Below, one piece after another: positions 18,239 to 28,060 of a stretch of DNA of 64,000 nucleotides (position 1 is the first letter of the stretch; each line of letters opens with the position of its first letter). Where the stretch lies: NCBI RefSeq assembly GCF_011319465.1, contig NZ_RCMB01000010.1, positions 1 to 64,000 on the forward strand, written 5' to 3'. The translations under genes and the position numbers were made by a program. The DNA comes from Candidatus Nitrosotalea sp. TS (GTDB lineage: Archaea; Thermoproteota; Nitrososphaeria; Nitrososphaerales; Nitrosopumilaceae). The notes under the pieces were generated by a model. The model had not been told where the DNA came from, did no database searches, and worked only from the letters and a program-made list of their open reading frames with translations.

Positions 18239-18924
18239 TCAAAGATTAAACTCTGACTTGAAATTTTGATAAAATATTGCATGTTTTTTTGTATGGCATC
18301 CATGTTTTTGGGGATGCTTTGGATATCTCTCAGGGTTGATGTATGGTACAGCACTTAGCTCCTCTTTTGATTTGTCAAGCCACAGCTGTATGGTGGGCGC
18401 ATCTACCTCAAGGTGAAACTGAACCCCAACGGCGCTTCCAATCTTTATTGCTTGATTCTGATAGTCTCTTGAATGAGCAAGCCTTGTGGCATTATAGGGA
18501 AGATCAAACGTATCCCCATGCCAATGAAATACCGTAGCAGGACTCTGTATTCCGTCAAAGAGCCTTGATTTTGTAGTACTGTCAAACTCTACATCATGGT
18601 AGAATCCTATCTCTTTTCTGCGGCCTTGGTATACCGTGGCACCAAACGCCTTGGCGATAAGCTGCGACCCAAGGCATATTCCAAGAACCGGGTGTCATTT
18701 TTGACTGCATTTTGTATCAGTGCCAACTCTTCTTTTAGGTACGGCAAGTCGTCGTTTGCACTCTCTGGTGCACCTAGTATTACTATGACACGGGGATCAA
18801 TTGATGGGATTTTTTCTTTTTTTGCAAGAACTGTAGTGATATCAAACCCGTCTTCTTCAAATAACTTGCCTAGTGTGGCAATTCCCTCGTTTCTTGTATT
18901 CTGTATTGCCAAGACCTTTCCCAT
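18239..18924 (-). CDS. Class I glutamine amidotransferase (frameshifted)
   Basis: A type-1 GATase resembling the GMP synthase glutaminase subunit. The first 80 residues (from ATG 18924) have LAIQNTRNEG and a VIVILGAPES strand. After one indel near 18690 the second frame gives VLGICLGSQLIAKAFGA with the nucleophilic Cys, FHWHGDTFDLP, and GVQFHLEVD with the catalytic His-Glu, ending at TGA 18239. The triad is complete. Such stand-alone amidotransferases act on unknown acceptors. The short conserved repeats around 18690 (ccgg) suggest a G-run miscount. Confidence 0.88.
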
Positions 18925-18972
18925 GGGTAAATTTTTGAAAATTGCTTAATATGTTTAATTGCAAACCAAACT

Positions 18973-19349
18973 GTGCATCTTGACGAGTCTGAGATATCTG
19001 AGGTACATCACTTCGTCAAGTCCCTTGATTCAAAAAAGGACTGCATTGTAGTAGTTGAGGGAAGAAAAGATGAGGAAGCACTCAGGGATCTTGGCTTTTC
19101 TGGAATGTCTGCCAGTTTCACAGCTTCAAGGGCATGGTAAAGTTTGTAGACTCGATGCCCAAGTATAAGAATTTGATTGTACTTTTTGATTACGACAGGA
19201 AAGGGGCATATCTTACTAAAAGAATAGTCTCGCACCTTGAGCATCGCATGACCGTAGATCTCTCATTTAGACGAAAACTGATCACAATAACAAAAGGCAA
19301 GGCACGCCATATCGAGGATCTATCTTTGTATTCTAGACCCAAGATCTGA
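18973..19349 (+). CDS. Toprim-domain protein (UPF0292/RNase M5-like), frameshifted
   Basis: About 126 residues from GTG 18973. The first part reads CIVVVEGRKDEEALRDLG, giving the Toprim Glu. One indel near 19120 later, the second part gives FHSFKGMVKFVDS and LIVLFDYDRKGAYLT with the DxD motif, ending KGKARHIEDLSLY. Toprim residues bind metal for cleavage or transfer of phosphodiesters. It lies 63 bases upstream of dnaG on the same strand, another Toprim protein. RNA processing is a reasonable guess. Confidence 0.8.
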
Positions 19350-19412
19350 CAATAAGCACTTATATCTGCCCCTGAAGAATGTTAATTGATAAAAAATTAA
19401 GAGGATAATGAT

Positions 19413-20559
19413 TTGCCATATAGTGGAATTGTCAAGTATCACGTTAAGCTCAGCTTTGACGTAGATGGACTCGTCGAAAAAGCCGATATCATAGGCGCGA
19501 TTTTTGGCCAAACAGAAGGTCTGCTTGGTCCAGAGATGAACCTAAATGAACTTCAGAAAGTCTCGAAAGTAGGACGAATCGAGGTCAACACTACGAGCAC
19601 GACTAATCAAACAAAAGGCGATGCCTTGATTCCTATGAGTACTGATATCAACACTGCAGCACTAATTGCAGCTGCCATTGAAAGTATCGATAAAGTAGGT
19701 CCATTCCAAGCCAACTTTAAACTCGAAGCAATCGAAGATGTTCGTTCTGCAAAAAAGAAAGAGATTGTGGACAGGGCAAAACAGATTGTTCAGAAATGGT
19801 CTACCAAAACAATTAGCGAAGGCGAAGAGATGCTAAAGGACGTACAAGAAGTAACATCTTCTGGAAAACTTGTTACATTTGGAAAAGAAAAACTTGCATG
19901 TGGCTCGGGAGTCTTTGACGCACCTTGGGTGATTCTAGTTGAAGGACGAGCAGACGTGATAAATCTCCTAAGGGCAGGATTTGACAATGCACTTGCAATC
20001 GAGGGAGCAAGGATTGACGAATCTATAAAATCGCTTTGTGAATCAAAACAAAAAGTAGTTGCGTTTCTTGACGGAGACAGGGCCGGAGGTTTCATCTTAA
20101 AAGAATTAAAATCACTTGTAAACGTTGACGTGGTTCACCGTGCACCAGAAGGCGTCGAAGTCGAAGAGCTTACCCCTCAACAGATTGCAGATATCCTAAA
20201 AGAAACTGCAGAAGAGATGAAAAAAGAGACTGCCAAACCAAAACTTCAGGATCCAAAAGATGAACCAATTGCAAACATTGTAAAAAAAGTATATTCAGGA
20301 TCTCAATGAATCTCTAGAGGCAGTAGCGCTAGATGAAGGGCTCAACAGCTTGTTCAAAGTTCCTGTAAGCGAGATTGTATCAAAACTCTCTCCTGGCTCT
20401 GGAATAAAGTATCTTGTACTTGACGGAATCATAACACAGAGGCTAATTGATTCAGCAAAACAAGCAGGAATAGAGTGCGTCGTAGGACACAGGGCGGCAA
20501 ACCTAAAATCAACTGACGGTCTAATCCTCAAAACATTTACAGAGCTTGGTATTGCATAA
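19413..20559 (+). CDS. dnaG: Archaeal DnaG-like primase / exosome subunit (frameshifted)
   Basis: About 380 residues, TTG start (ttgccatatag). N-terminal archaeal DnaG domain (YHVKLSFDVDGLVEKADIIGAI), Toprim centre with LVEGRADVINLL and VAFLDGDRAGG, and a long charged helix. Near 20285 an A7 run precedes a frame change; the tail resumes as LNESLEAVALDEGLN...KYLVLDGIITQRL and ends LKTFTELGIA. Archaeal DnaG associates with the RNA exosome and can synthesise short primers. The riboflavin kinase gene starts six bases after the stop. Confidence 0.95.
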
Positions 20560-20564
20560 AACCA

Positions 20565-21260
20565 ATGCCGGAACTCAAGCTACAACACATACTAACACTT
20601 GCAGAACTTTTTGCCAAAGGTGCACGGTACAATTACATTCCAATCACAACCTCATCTCTTGGTAAAAGCATACACAAATCACAACAGGCCGCATCAAAAC
20701 ATCTGCTTGAACTAGAATCTGATGGATACATAGAACGACTAAGGACAGGACCGCGAGTTTCTATTAGAATCACAACCAAAGGACATGCAGAAATGTCAAA
20801 GATTTTTTCAGTACTAAAATCAAGTCTTGAGACCTCCTTGCCATATGTCGAGTTCAAGGGAACAATAATCTCGGGGATGGGGGAGGGGGCATACTACATG
20901 TCAATGAAGGGATACACAAAACAATTCAAGACAAAGCTTGGCTATGTTCCATTTCCGGGAACGCTCAATGTAAAACTCAAGGACAAGGAGTTCATTGAGG
21001 CAAAACGATCACTTGATGCACATCCTGCAATAATGATAACTGGATTCTCAGATGGCAAACGAACCTATGGATGGGTCAAGTGCTATCCGGCAAGGGTTAA
21101 CAACAGCGTGGATGCCGCACTGATTTTGCTAGAACGAACGCACCATGATGATTCCATAATAGAGCTTGTCTCAAAAGAGAACATCAAGAAATTGACAAAA
21201 CTTTCAACAGGTTCCCAGGTCACGATTCGGGTCAATGTAAAACCTAAACTTTCACAATAG
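20565..21260 (+). CDS. ribK: CTP-dependent riboflavin kinase with N-terminal HTH (RbkR type)
   Basis: 231 residues. The N-terminal 85 form a winged helix-turn-helix (QQAASKHLLELESDGYIERL), and the C-terminal DUF120 domain has GMGEGAYYMSMKGY, GYVPFPGTLNVKL and an acidic C-terminal region. The catalytic domain makes FMN from riboflavin using CTP. HTH-fused homologues (RbkR) are described as both kinase and regulator of riboflavin genes. The gene starts six bases after dnaG and faces the FAD synthetase gene across 16 bases. Confidence 0.95.
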   Translation: MPELKLQHILTLAELFAKGARYNYIPITTSSLGKSIHKSQQAASKHLLELESDGYIERLRTGPRVSIRITTKGHAEMSKIFSVLKSSLETSLPYVEFKGTIISGMGEGAYYMSMKGYTKQFKTKLGYVPFPGTLNVKLKDKEFIEAKRSLDAHPAIMITGFSDGKRTYGWVKCYPARVNNSVDAALILLERTHHDDSIIELVSKENIKKLTKLSTGSQVTIRVNVKPKLSQ

Positions 21261-21276
21261 CTGTACTGGAAAAACC

Positions 21277-21891
21277 TTAGATGCCGTAGATTGATTTTCC
21301 GTAATCGCTTTCTATCTTTGAGCTCTTGATGTCTGGTATAGGGGACTGGAGTCTTGCAATAGATACTTCCACTCCAATTTTTTTGCATCCGTCTATGATG
21401 AATTTTTCTTGGTGTATCTGGTCATAGCCGAGTGCCACGATGTTGGGTTTTATGCGCTCTACTGTCTTGAATATGTCTCCCTCACGGCCAACCACTGCAT
21501 AATCCACCATTGAAAGTGAGCCGACAAGGTCTCTTCGCAACTCCATGTTGTGCAACGGAACACGTTTTTTCATCTTTTGTGCAGTAGCGTCTGTTGCAAC
21601 CACTACCACTAAGACATTTCCTAGTGCCTTTGCGCCTCTCAGCGTGTGGATGTGACCTGGATGGATGATATCAAAGACTCCTCCTGCCAGCACTACCCTG
21701 ATAGCGCCCCTCCCAATCTCAGTCAAGGTCCTGTCTTTTTCAATCAAGCCATTTTTTACAAGGGAGTCAAGTCTGCTTGAGATGTATTCCGTACTGACAG
21801 ACAATTTTTTTCTTATCATCTCTACCGGATCTTCTCCAGAAAGTGAGGAGACATAACACATTGAAATTATTTCCTTGTCAAGTGCATCCAA
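21277..21891 (-). CDS. ribL: FAD synthetase (RibL-type cytidylyltransferase) with N-terminal HTH-like domain
   Basis: 204 residues. The first 65 look like a winged-helix segment (STEYISSRLDSLVKNGLIEK). The nucleotidyltransferase part has GGVFDIIHPGHIHTLRGAK with the HxGH motif, then VVVATDATAQKMK and a MVDYAVVGREG strand. It transfers AMP to FMN. The gene converges with ribK, so the last two steps of flavin cofactor synthesis are side by side. Each enzyme carries its own N-terminal HTH-like domain. Confidence 0.9.
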   Translation of the reverse strand: MDALDKEIISMCYVSSLSGEDPVEMIRKKLSVSTEYISSRLDSLVKNGLIEKDRTLTEIGRGAIRVVLAGGVFDIIHPGHIHTLRGAKALGNVLVVVVATDATAQKMKKRVPLHNMELRRDLVGSLSMVDYAVVGREGDIFKTVERIKPNIVALGYDQIHQEKFIIDGCKKIGVEVSIARLQSPIPDIKSSKIESDYGKSIYGI

Positions 21892-21929
21892 TTATACCAC
21901 AAGAGCTGAAGCTTTACCACTTGATTAAT

Positions 21930-22968
21930 CTATGTCCATGGGTCTATGCCCTTTGAGAGACGCAGCGCATCGATCAGGCCCTCTGCATATCCAATGCTAA
22001 GTATTGCAAGCTCCTCTTTTCCTTCGTTTTGAAATTTTTCACAGTCATCAATATACAGACGTGCATTTTCTATGACAGGTTGCATGTTCTTGTCGTCTCC
22101 GAACATCTTGATTACCTCATCTAATGCCCGTCTTGCCTTTGGGACATACTTTGTAATCATCTGGTCAGATATTTTTTGTATCCTCGATGAATTGTCAAAT
22201 GGCTCATCAAGACACCTGGCAAACGCCTTGAGTGCGTCTGTTTCTGTAAAATGCATCCTTCCTGGAATGATAACTGTATGCGGGGGTTTTCCAAAATCCA
22301 TCTTGGAAAGACTAGCAAGTTTTCCAGCCGTGATGCTCTGTGTCTTGGAGCCAATCCTCGAAGCCACTATGAGAAACGTTGATTCATCTATGACATTTCT
22401 TTTCTGCTCGCTTTCTGCAACAAGTAGACTTGAGATTGCATCCTTTGGGTCTAAAAAGAAATTCTCAATGCTGCTGTATTCAAGTATCAAAATACTATGT
22501 GTGCCCTTTGCAAGGTTCTCGTATATGGTATGGTATACGGTGCTCCAAGACTTTTGCTCTCTCATTACAGTGACGGGGCGTCCAATTTTGTAGTATTGTA
22601 GTCCGCACTCGCCAACAAGGGATGGTATTGCAGACGCTGCATGTATCGTCCTGGCTCTTGATCTTTTCAGTCTCTGCCCTAGTCCGAAGTTCTATGTGCG
22701 TCGTTGCAATGTATGGATCCCCATATGCAAGAAGGACAACTGTCTTCTTCTTGGCCTCGGCAAGAATTGTTTTTCCATCCTCTACGAGCCACCGCGGAGC
22801 AACCCTGAATCTGCTTTTGACAAGTTTTTTTATTTTGGACTGGTCGCTTTTTGGTATGGGGCTTGTAAAGTTTTCAAAAAAGACAAGATCAGCTTTTTTT
22901 AAAATCTTGATGGTATCCTGACCTACACCGTCAATTCCAGCGATTCCAAGGCCAATAAACCATAACAT
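21930..22968 (-). CDS. dphB: Diphthine synthase DphB fused to a C-terminal DUF357 helical domain (frameshifted)
   Basis: About 345 residues. The methyltransferase half has MLWFIGLGIAGIDGVGQDT at the N-terminus, AYGDPYIATTHIELR, and, after a frame change near 22665, IHAASAIPSLVGECGLQ and LILEYSS. It methylates the side chain of a His in elongation factor 2 during diphthamide synthesis. The last 75 residues are a DUF357 domain: ARRALDEVIKMFGDDK, ENARLYIDDCEKFQNEG and LSIGYAEGLIDALRL. DphB is normally about 265 residues. The C-terminus is in frame with the methylase and no break separates them. DUF357 function is unknown. Confidence 0.87.
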
Positions 22969-23011
22969 AGCAAAAAATCTCTTTGTTGTATATTTTGGTG
23001 TTCGTTTTGTG

Positions 23012-24148
23012 TTATTTGCCAGAACCTATGTGGTTGTCGTGCAATCTCTTTAGGTGATCAAGCATTCGCTTGAAGACCTCGATGCTTCTTAGATATTCAT
23101 CGCTTGACACATGTTCATCAATTGTATGTGATGCATGGGGGTCGCCAGGTCCATATGTTACAACAGGAATGCTCAGGGCATTTCCAATGATGTTCATGTC
23201 CCCTGTACCTGTCTTTCTGATAAGCTGTGGTCTTGCCTTTTCAACATCTAGTATGCCAAGTGTTAATGCCCTTACAAGTGGTGAAGTATGCGGCGCCTCA
23301 AAAGGTTCTGTCTCATCTAGAATGGAATAAAATGCGTTCACTCCTTGTTTTTTGGCAACCTCTTGGACAGTAGTTGCAATTTTTTCTCCAACCATTTTGC
23401 AGTTCATGTCTACTGGAATCCTAATGTCCATGATTGCATCGCATTCTACTGCAGTTACGTTGTGGCTTGTTCCTCCCTTTATCTCGGTGAGAACTGCAGT
23501 AAGCATCATACTCTTTGGCTTGCCCTCCTGGTTTCCTTCCAGTGCTTTCTTTATTGCAGTGGTAAAGATGTATGATTCTTCAATTGCATTTTTTGCAAGC
23601 CATGGTGCACTGGCGTGAGCACTGTCTCCTACATTTATCTTCAGGTTTATGGCAATTCTTCCCTTGTATGCTATGGTGATATTTTTTATGCCGCTAGGCT
23701 CGCCGAAAATTGCATAATCTATATCTAATTTTTGTTTGACCAAACTTTTGATTCCAGTTGCATTTCCTTCCTCGTCTACCACAGCTGCAAATACTACTGT
23801 TCCATTGCTGTTTTGGACAGATGCGGCTGCAAGCAGCATTGACATCAATGGAGCTTTTGCATCAGATGCTCCCCTGCCATAGATGTGTCCGTTTTCGTTT
23901 CTTACCTTGATCTTTCCTGGAACGGTATCCATGTGACCGCAAAGAAGTATCTTGGGAGAGCCTGAGCCCTTTGTTGCAATAAGGTTTCCTACCTCATCGA
24001 TGTGAATATTTTCAAAGCCCAAGTCGTCGCACTTGTCTGCAAGAAACTCTGCAAGAGCTTTTTCAGAAAGCGATGGCGTGTAAAGTCTTAGAGCCTTCTC
24101 TAGCATCTTTACTGAATATCTTGGTGTAATGGTAATTGAAGAGTCCAA
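23012..24148 (-). CDS. lysK: [LysW]-lysine/ornithine hydrolase (M20 peptidase)
   Basis: 378-residue metal-dependent hydrolase that releases free lysine or ornithine from the LysW carrier. M20 signature: LLCGHMDTVPG with the first metal His and Asp, GRGASDAKAPL with the bridging Asp, VVDEEGNATG with the Glu pair, GDSAHASAP with the dimerisation-domain His, and a C-terminal YGPGDPHASHT with the last metal His. It lies four bases downstream of LysX on the same strand, in the HCS-LysW1-LysX-LysK run. Frame intact. Confidence 0.94.
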   Translation of the reverse strand: MDSSITITPRYSVKMLEKALRLYTPSLSEKALAEFLADKCDDLGFENIHIDEVGNLIATKGSGSPKILLCGHMDTVPGKIKVRNENGHIYGRGASDAKAPLMSMLLAAASVQNSNGTVVFAAVVDEEGNATGIKSLVKQKLDIDYAIFGEPSGIKNITIAYKGRIAINLKINVGDSAHASAPWLAKNAIEESYIFTTAIKKALEGNQEGKPKSMMLTAVLTEIKGGTSHNVTAVECDAIMDIRIPVDMNCKMVGEKIATTVQEVAKKQGVNAFYSILDETEPFEAPHTSPLVRALTLGILDVEKARPQLIRKTGTGDMNIIGNALSIPVVTYGPGDPHASHTIDEHVSSDEYLRSIEVFKRMLDHLKRLHDNHIGSGK

Positions 24149-24151
24149 TTC

Positions 24152-25001
24152 TTATTTTCTCGATTTCATTGCGTAATCTATCATCAAGGCTGGTATATCT
24201 ACGCCAGTAACTCTGACGGTATTTTTGTATTCCGTTGTGTTGTTGACCTCGTGAACTACCAGGCCGTTTTCCTTGCTTTCCATCAAATCTACCCCTACTA
24301 TCTGACCTTGGACAGCATTTTTTGCCTTGATGCAAATATCTTCTAGTTCTTTTGTTACTTTCATTGGTTCTGCCTTGCCGCCAAGGGCCATGTTTGTCTT
24401 CCACTGCCCGTCACCAGAATAGCGGTAAATTGCTGCAACCACCTCGTCGCCAACCATTATAGCTCTGATATCGCGGGGAGGCCTGTTGACAAATTCTTCC
24501 AAGTAATATACCTGATAAATTGGATACATTGATTCCCTTGTCTCCATTATTCCTTCTGCAGAATCGCGATCCTTTAGCAGTGCAATCATCCTTCCCCAGC
24601 TTCCAACCGTGGGCTTGAGAACCATTGGGTATCCCCTTTTTTCTAGGGTATCAATTGCGGCTTCTTCTGAGAATGCGACTGCACTAAATGGTGTAGGAAT
24701 TCCATTTTTTACCAAGAGCATGTGGAGTGAAAAGCTTGTTTCCTGCAAATATGCTGGTGTTCAAGCTGTTGATTACGTTGACTCCCTTTCCCTCAAGTGC
24801 TGCAGTGGAGTGCAGGCTGCGATAATAGCTGACACATCGCTGTATGGCAGTACCGTATCTCTCTTCGGTCTTGTCTAAATTGATGGATAAACTCTTACAA
24901 TCGACCATCGTTGCATCGACGCCTTTTTTCTTTGCTGCGTCAAACAGAGCTTTTTCTTCCCATCTGATGGTATCGTAGAGTATCGATAGACCTGAGCTCA
25001 C
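24152..25001 (-). CDS. lysX: LysX: ATP-grasp ligase joining an amino-dicarboxylate to LysW (frameshifted)
   Basis: ATP-grasp ligase, about 280 residues, GTG start at 25001 overlapping the LysW1 stop codon by four bases. The first part has SILYDTIRWEEKAL and a CVSYYRSLHSTAALEG strand. One indel near 24730 later, the second frame gives HMLLVKNGIPTPFS, YPMVLKPTVGSWGRM, EEFVNRPPRDIRAIMVGD and VVHEVNNTTEYKNT. It catalyses attachment of alpha-aminoadipate (lysine) to the C-terminal residue of LysW. Partner choice rests on its place next to homocitrate synthase and LysW1. A second ligase occurs at 29981-30839. Confidence 0.9.
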
Positions 25002-25162
25002 TGGCCCCAGTCCTCACCAACAGTTTGTGCTGGTTTTAACTCAAAGCCTGAGGATCCTTTGGATAACTCAAAACTTGCACCACAGTCTGGACAAGTTATA
25101 ATCTCTCCCTCCATAGAATCCTTTGGAGGGTTGATGTCTGCGTCACATTCTAAACATTTCAT
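24998..25162 (-). CDS. lysW: LysW1: amino-group carrier protein, C-terminal Gln variant
   Basis: 54 residues from ATG 25162 to TGA 24998. N-terminal zinc-binding CLECD and CPDCG pairs, an acidic middle, and the C-terminal EDWGQ. In characterised LysW the last residue is Glu (EDWGE), whose gamma-carboxylate receives the amino acid. Here it reads Gln, from codon CAG overlapping the GTG start of LysX. The change is a substitution in a region of indels, so it needs confirmation. The gene follows homocitrate synthase by one base and precedes LysX, both on the same strand. Confidence 0.9.
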   Translation of the reverse strand: MKCLECDADINPPKDSMEGEIITCPDCGASFELSKGSSGFELKPAQTVGEDWGQ

Positions 25163-25163
25163 A

Positions 25164-26354
25164 CTATTTACCTGTCTTTACCTTAACTTGGGTGTCATTA
25201 ATTATCTTTCTTTCAAGCTTGTCATCAAGCGGTATCTCAAGCAGGTCTCCCATCCTTAGGTTCTTGAGGCCTGCTGCCACCTTCTTTGCATGCTCCTCAT
25301 CCTGGTCAAGACCTAGTATTGACATGAGATATGCCGCACCGTTCTTGCCTGCCAGCTCGCCAAATACGATTTTTCTCCTATTTCCTACCACTTTTGGCTC
25401 AATTGGCTCGTAAGCTGCAGGATTTCTAAGGATTGCAGCAAGGTGCGTTCCTGCCTTGTGCTTGTATGCAGTAGAGCCAACAATTGGTTTAGAGTCATAT
25501 GGAACAATGGTTGTGTACTGTTCAATCAGTCTTGAGAGGTCCATCAGCATGTCCAGTCTGAAATTATTTGGAGACTTGTAAAGATAAGTGAGTGCCACCG
25601 CAGTTTCTGCAAGTGCAGGTATGCCAGTTCTTTCACCGATACCGTCGATAGTAGTATGAATCTGATCAGCTCCTGCATCGCACCCTGCAAGCGCATTAGA
25701 TAATGCAAGCCCAATGTCATTGTGGCAGTGCACGTCAAGCGGAGTCTTGATTTTATCGCGAACTGTCTTTACCAGATTGTACATGCCGTTTGGTCTCATT
25801 ATCCCAACGGTATCAGGTATGCTTATCCTGTCAACACCTGCATCTGAGATCTCCTTGCAAACTTTGATTAGAAATTCTGGGTCTGCCCTACTGCCATCTT
25901 CTACTGTGAATCGCATCTTAAACCCATGTGATTTTGCATACTCGACTGTCTCTACCGCTCTTCGCAGCGCTTCCTCTCTTGTTATTCTCAGCTTGTCTTT
26001 CATGTGGATGTCAGATATTCCAAGATATGTTGCCATCCACGTGGCCTCACACTCTAGTGCAACATCGACATCTTCCTTTAGGGCACGCACATGAGCTACG
26101 ATATCTGCCTTGAGCCCTTGCTTGATTATTGTCTTGGTAGCTTCTTTATGATCTGGTGAGACCACTGGTGAGATCTCAATCTGGTCAACACCAAAATAGT
26201 CTAGCATCCATGCAATCTGGATTCTCTGCTTGTTGGAAAATGTAACACCTGGGTGCTGCTCTCCCTCTCTTAGGGTGCTATCGAGTATGTGAATCTTCTT
26301 TGGTTTTGTTCCCATCTCGTTATACTTGTATGCATAATAATTCGGATCGTCCAT
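25164..26354 (-). CDS. Homocitrate synthase / 2-isopropylmalate synthase family
   Basis: 396 residues, ATG 26354. It condenses 2-oxoglutarate with acetyl-CoA to homocitrate, the first step of the alpha-aminoadipate lysine route. HMGL-like TIM barrel motifs are visible: LDSTLREGEQHPGV with the catalytic Arg and metal Asp, VHCHNDIGLALSN with the metal His pair, and TIDGIGERTG. The C-terminal regulatory part (HKAGTHLAAILRNP) contains the conserved His. Context (LysW1 one base downstream) favours homocitrate over isopropylmalate synthase. It opens the minus-strand lysine run and has a TATA-like box just upstream. Confidence 0.9.
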   Translation of the reverse strand: MDDPNYYAYKYNEMGTKPKKIHILDSTLREGEQHPGVTFSNKQRIQIAWMLDYFGVDQIEISPVVSPDHKEATKTIIKQGLKADIVAHVRALKEDVDVALECEATWMATYLGISDIHMKDKLRITREEALRRAVETVEYAKSHGFKMRFTVEDGSRADPEFLIKVCKEISDAGVDRISIPDTVGIMRPNGMYNLVKTVRDKIKTPLDVHCHNDIGLALSNALAGCDAGADQIHTTIDGIGERTGIPALAETAVALTYLYKSPNNFRLDMLMDLSRLIEQYTTIVPYDSKPIVGSTAYKHKAGTHLAAILRNPAAYEPIEPKVVGNRRKIVFGELAGKNGAAYLMSILGLDQDEEHAKKVAAGLKNLRMGDLLEIPLDDKLERKIINDTQVKVKTGK

Positions 26355-26379
26355 TACCGATCTAGTATCAAAATTTTGG

Positions 26380-26387
26380 AAATATAA
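26380..26387 (-). promoter_or_regulatory. TATA-like box of the lysine operon
   Basis: TTATATTT on the minus strand, ending 26 bases upstream of the homocitrate synthase ATG. The spacing predicts transcription starting at or close to the ATG, a leaderless mRNA as is common in archaea. The adjoining 26400-26470 region between this and the regulator gene contains repeated cgtt and gattcaa elements that could be operators. Confidence 0.5.
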
Positions 26388-26470
26388 GTATATTCGTACA
26401 GGTTTCGGCTAGTTTTGTATATTTTGTAACGATTTTCGTTAATGATTCAAATTTAGAGCCGAACTTCGTT

Positions 26471-26891
26471 TTATGATACGGTTCTGAGTATGATGACAGT
26501 ATTAGTGTCAAAAACGCCAGGAACCTTGCGCAGTGCATCTATGCATGCATTGATCTCTGTGATATTTGGCGCTCTGATTACTGTTGCAATGTCATACTGG
26601 ACCAGTGATTTCATAAACGGTATGGACTCCTTGCAGTTTTGAGAGTCGTGCTGAAACCTTTGAGGTATCAGTTGAAGAATCAACAGATATCAAAATTATT
26701 GCGCTAGTTGAATTGCTGTCACCCGTTTCTATTGTGAATTTTTTTATCATGCCGCCATCAAGTAGGTTTTTCACTCTTCTTCTAACGGCAGATTCTGAGA
26801 GTCCAAGCTTTGCACCAATCTCCACAAAAGATTGCCTAGAGTCCTTCTTTAGCATTTCAATTATTGTTTCATCTGTCTTGTCTCTAGACAT
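26471..26891 (-). CDS. lysM: Lrp/AsnC family transcriptional regulator (LysM-like), frameshifted
   Basis: About 140 residues. N-terminal winged helix-turn-helix with DKTDETIIEMLKKDSRQSF, IGAKLGLSESAVRRRVKNL, then the RAM domain. After VYEITG one inserted C (ggtccag for ggtcag near 26610) shifts the frame; it resumes QYDIATVIRAPNITEINACID and ends NTVIILRTVS. In Sulfolobus LysM activates the lysW-lysX cluster and responds to lysine. The gene lies between the two lysine/arginine runs, transcribed with the aminotransferase upstream of it; the overlap with lysJ suggests co-expression. Confidence 0.88.
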
Positions 26892-28060
26892 TTCTTCTTT
26901 GTACCTCTTTTGTTAGTATGAGATCTAGAGTTTCTAAAGCTTTGTTTATGTCAGACTCTGAAATGACAAGAGGAGGCAACAATCTGAGTATGTTTTTCCC
27001 GGAATAAAGCAGCAACAAATTGTTTGCAATTCCGTCAAACAGGATGTCTTTTACTTCAAACTTCATTTCTACTCCAATCATGAGCCCCTTGCCACGTATT
27101 TCGCGAATTATCTTGTGTTTTTCTTTTAGTCTTTCCAGCCCTTCACGGAAAACCTTGCCCATCTTGGCAGCGTTTTCAACCAGCTTGTCTTCTGTCAGTG
27201 CATCAATTGCAGCAATTCCTGCAGCACATGAAAGCGGGTTGCCACCAAATGTTGATGACTGTTCACCTTTTCCAATAGCATGCCAAAATATCTGGTCTTA
27301 GAAGAGTTGCACCCATTGGCACGCCTCCTGCAATTCCCTTTGCAAGGCACATGATGTCAGGTGCCGTATCCCAGTGCTGACTTGCCCACATCTTGCCAGT
27401 CCTTCCAAGGCCTGCCTGGATCTCATCGAATATCAAAACAATTCCTCGCTCATTGCAAATCTTTCTTATCTCTTGCAGAAAACCATCTGGTGCCACATGA
27501 ATTCCACTCTCTCCCTGGATTGGCTCCAGTATGATGAGTGCAGTGTCAGGGGTTATTGCAGATTTTAATGCCTCGATATCGCCAAATGGAGTAAAGGACA
27601 CGTTGCTTAGGAGTGGCTCAAAGGCCTTGCGATATTTTGGATTAAATGTAACTGATAGTGAACCAAATGATTTTCCGTGGTAAGAGCCGTTCATTGCAAT
27701 CATTCCTTTTTTGCCAGTGAACTTGCGAGCAAATTTTATTGCAGCTTCGACTGCTTCAGTTCCACTGTTGTTAAGATATACCTGGCTCAGGCTGGGCGGT
27801 GAAATATTGATTAGTTTTTCAAGAAACTCTTCTCGTGTCTTGTTGTAAAGTGAGCTGTGTACAGTAATTATTTTGTCAAGCTGTGCCTTTAGTGATTTTA
27901 CCACGCGAGGATTGCAGTGGCCAACAAGGGCTACGCCATATCCACCCATGCAATCGATGTACTCTTTTCCGTTAATGTCCCATACATGGGCTCCAAGTCC
28001 TCGCTCTATTGTTACGGGAAATCTCTGGTAGATGCTTCCCATGAATTGATCTTCTGTCAT
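26884..28060 (-). CDS. lysJ: [LysW]-aminoadipate semialdehyde/glutamate semialdehyde transaminase (frameshifted)
   Basis: Class-III PLP aminotransferase of about 390 residues. The N-terminal half (ATG 28060) has YIDCMGGYGVALVGHCNP, LNNSGTEAVEAAIKFARK, SYHGKSFGSLSVT, IFDEIQAGLGRTGKMW and CLAKGIAGGVP with the PLP-binding Lys. An indel near 27270-27290 shifts the frame; it continues SSTFGGNPLSCAAGIAAID and ENAAKMGKVFREGL, ending KEVQRRNV. It acts on LysW-bound semialdehydes of the lysine and ornithine branches. The start overlaps the end of lysZ by four bases, indicating coupling. Confidence 0.92.
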
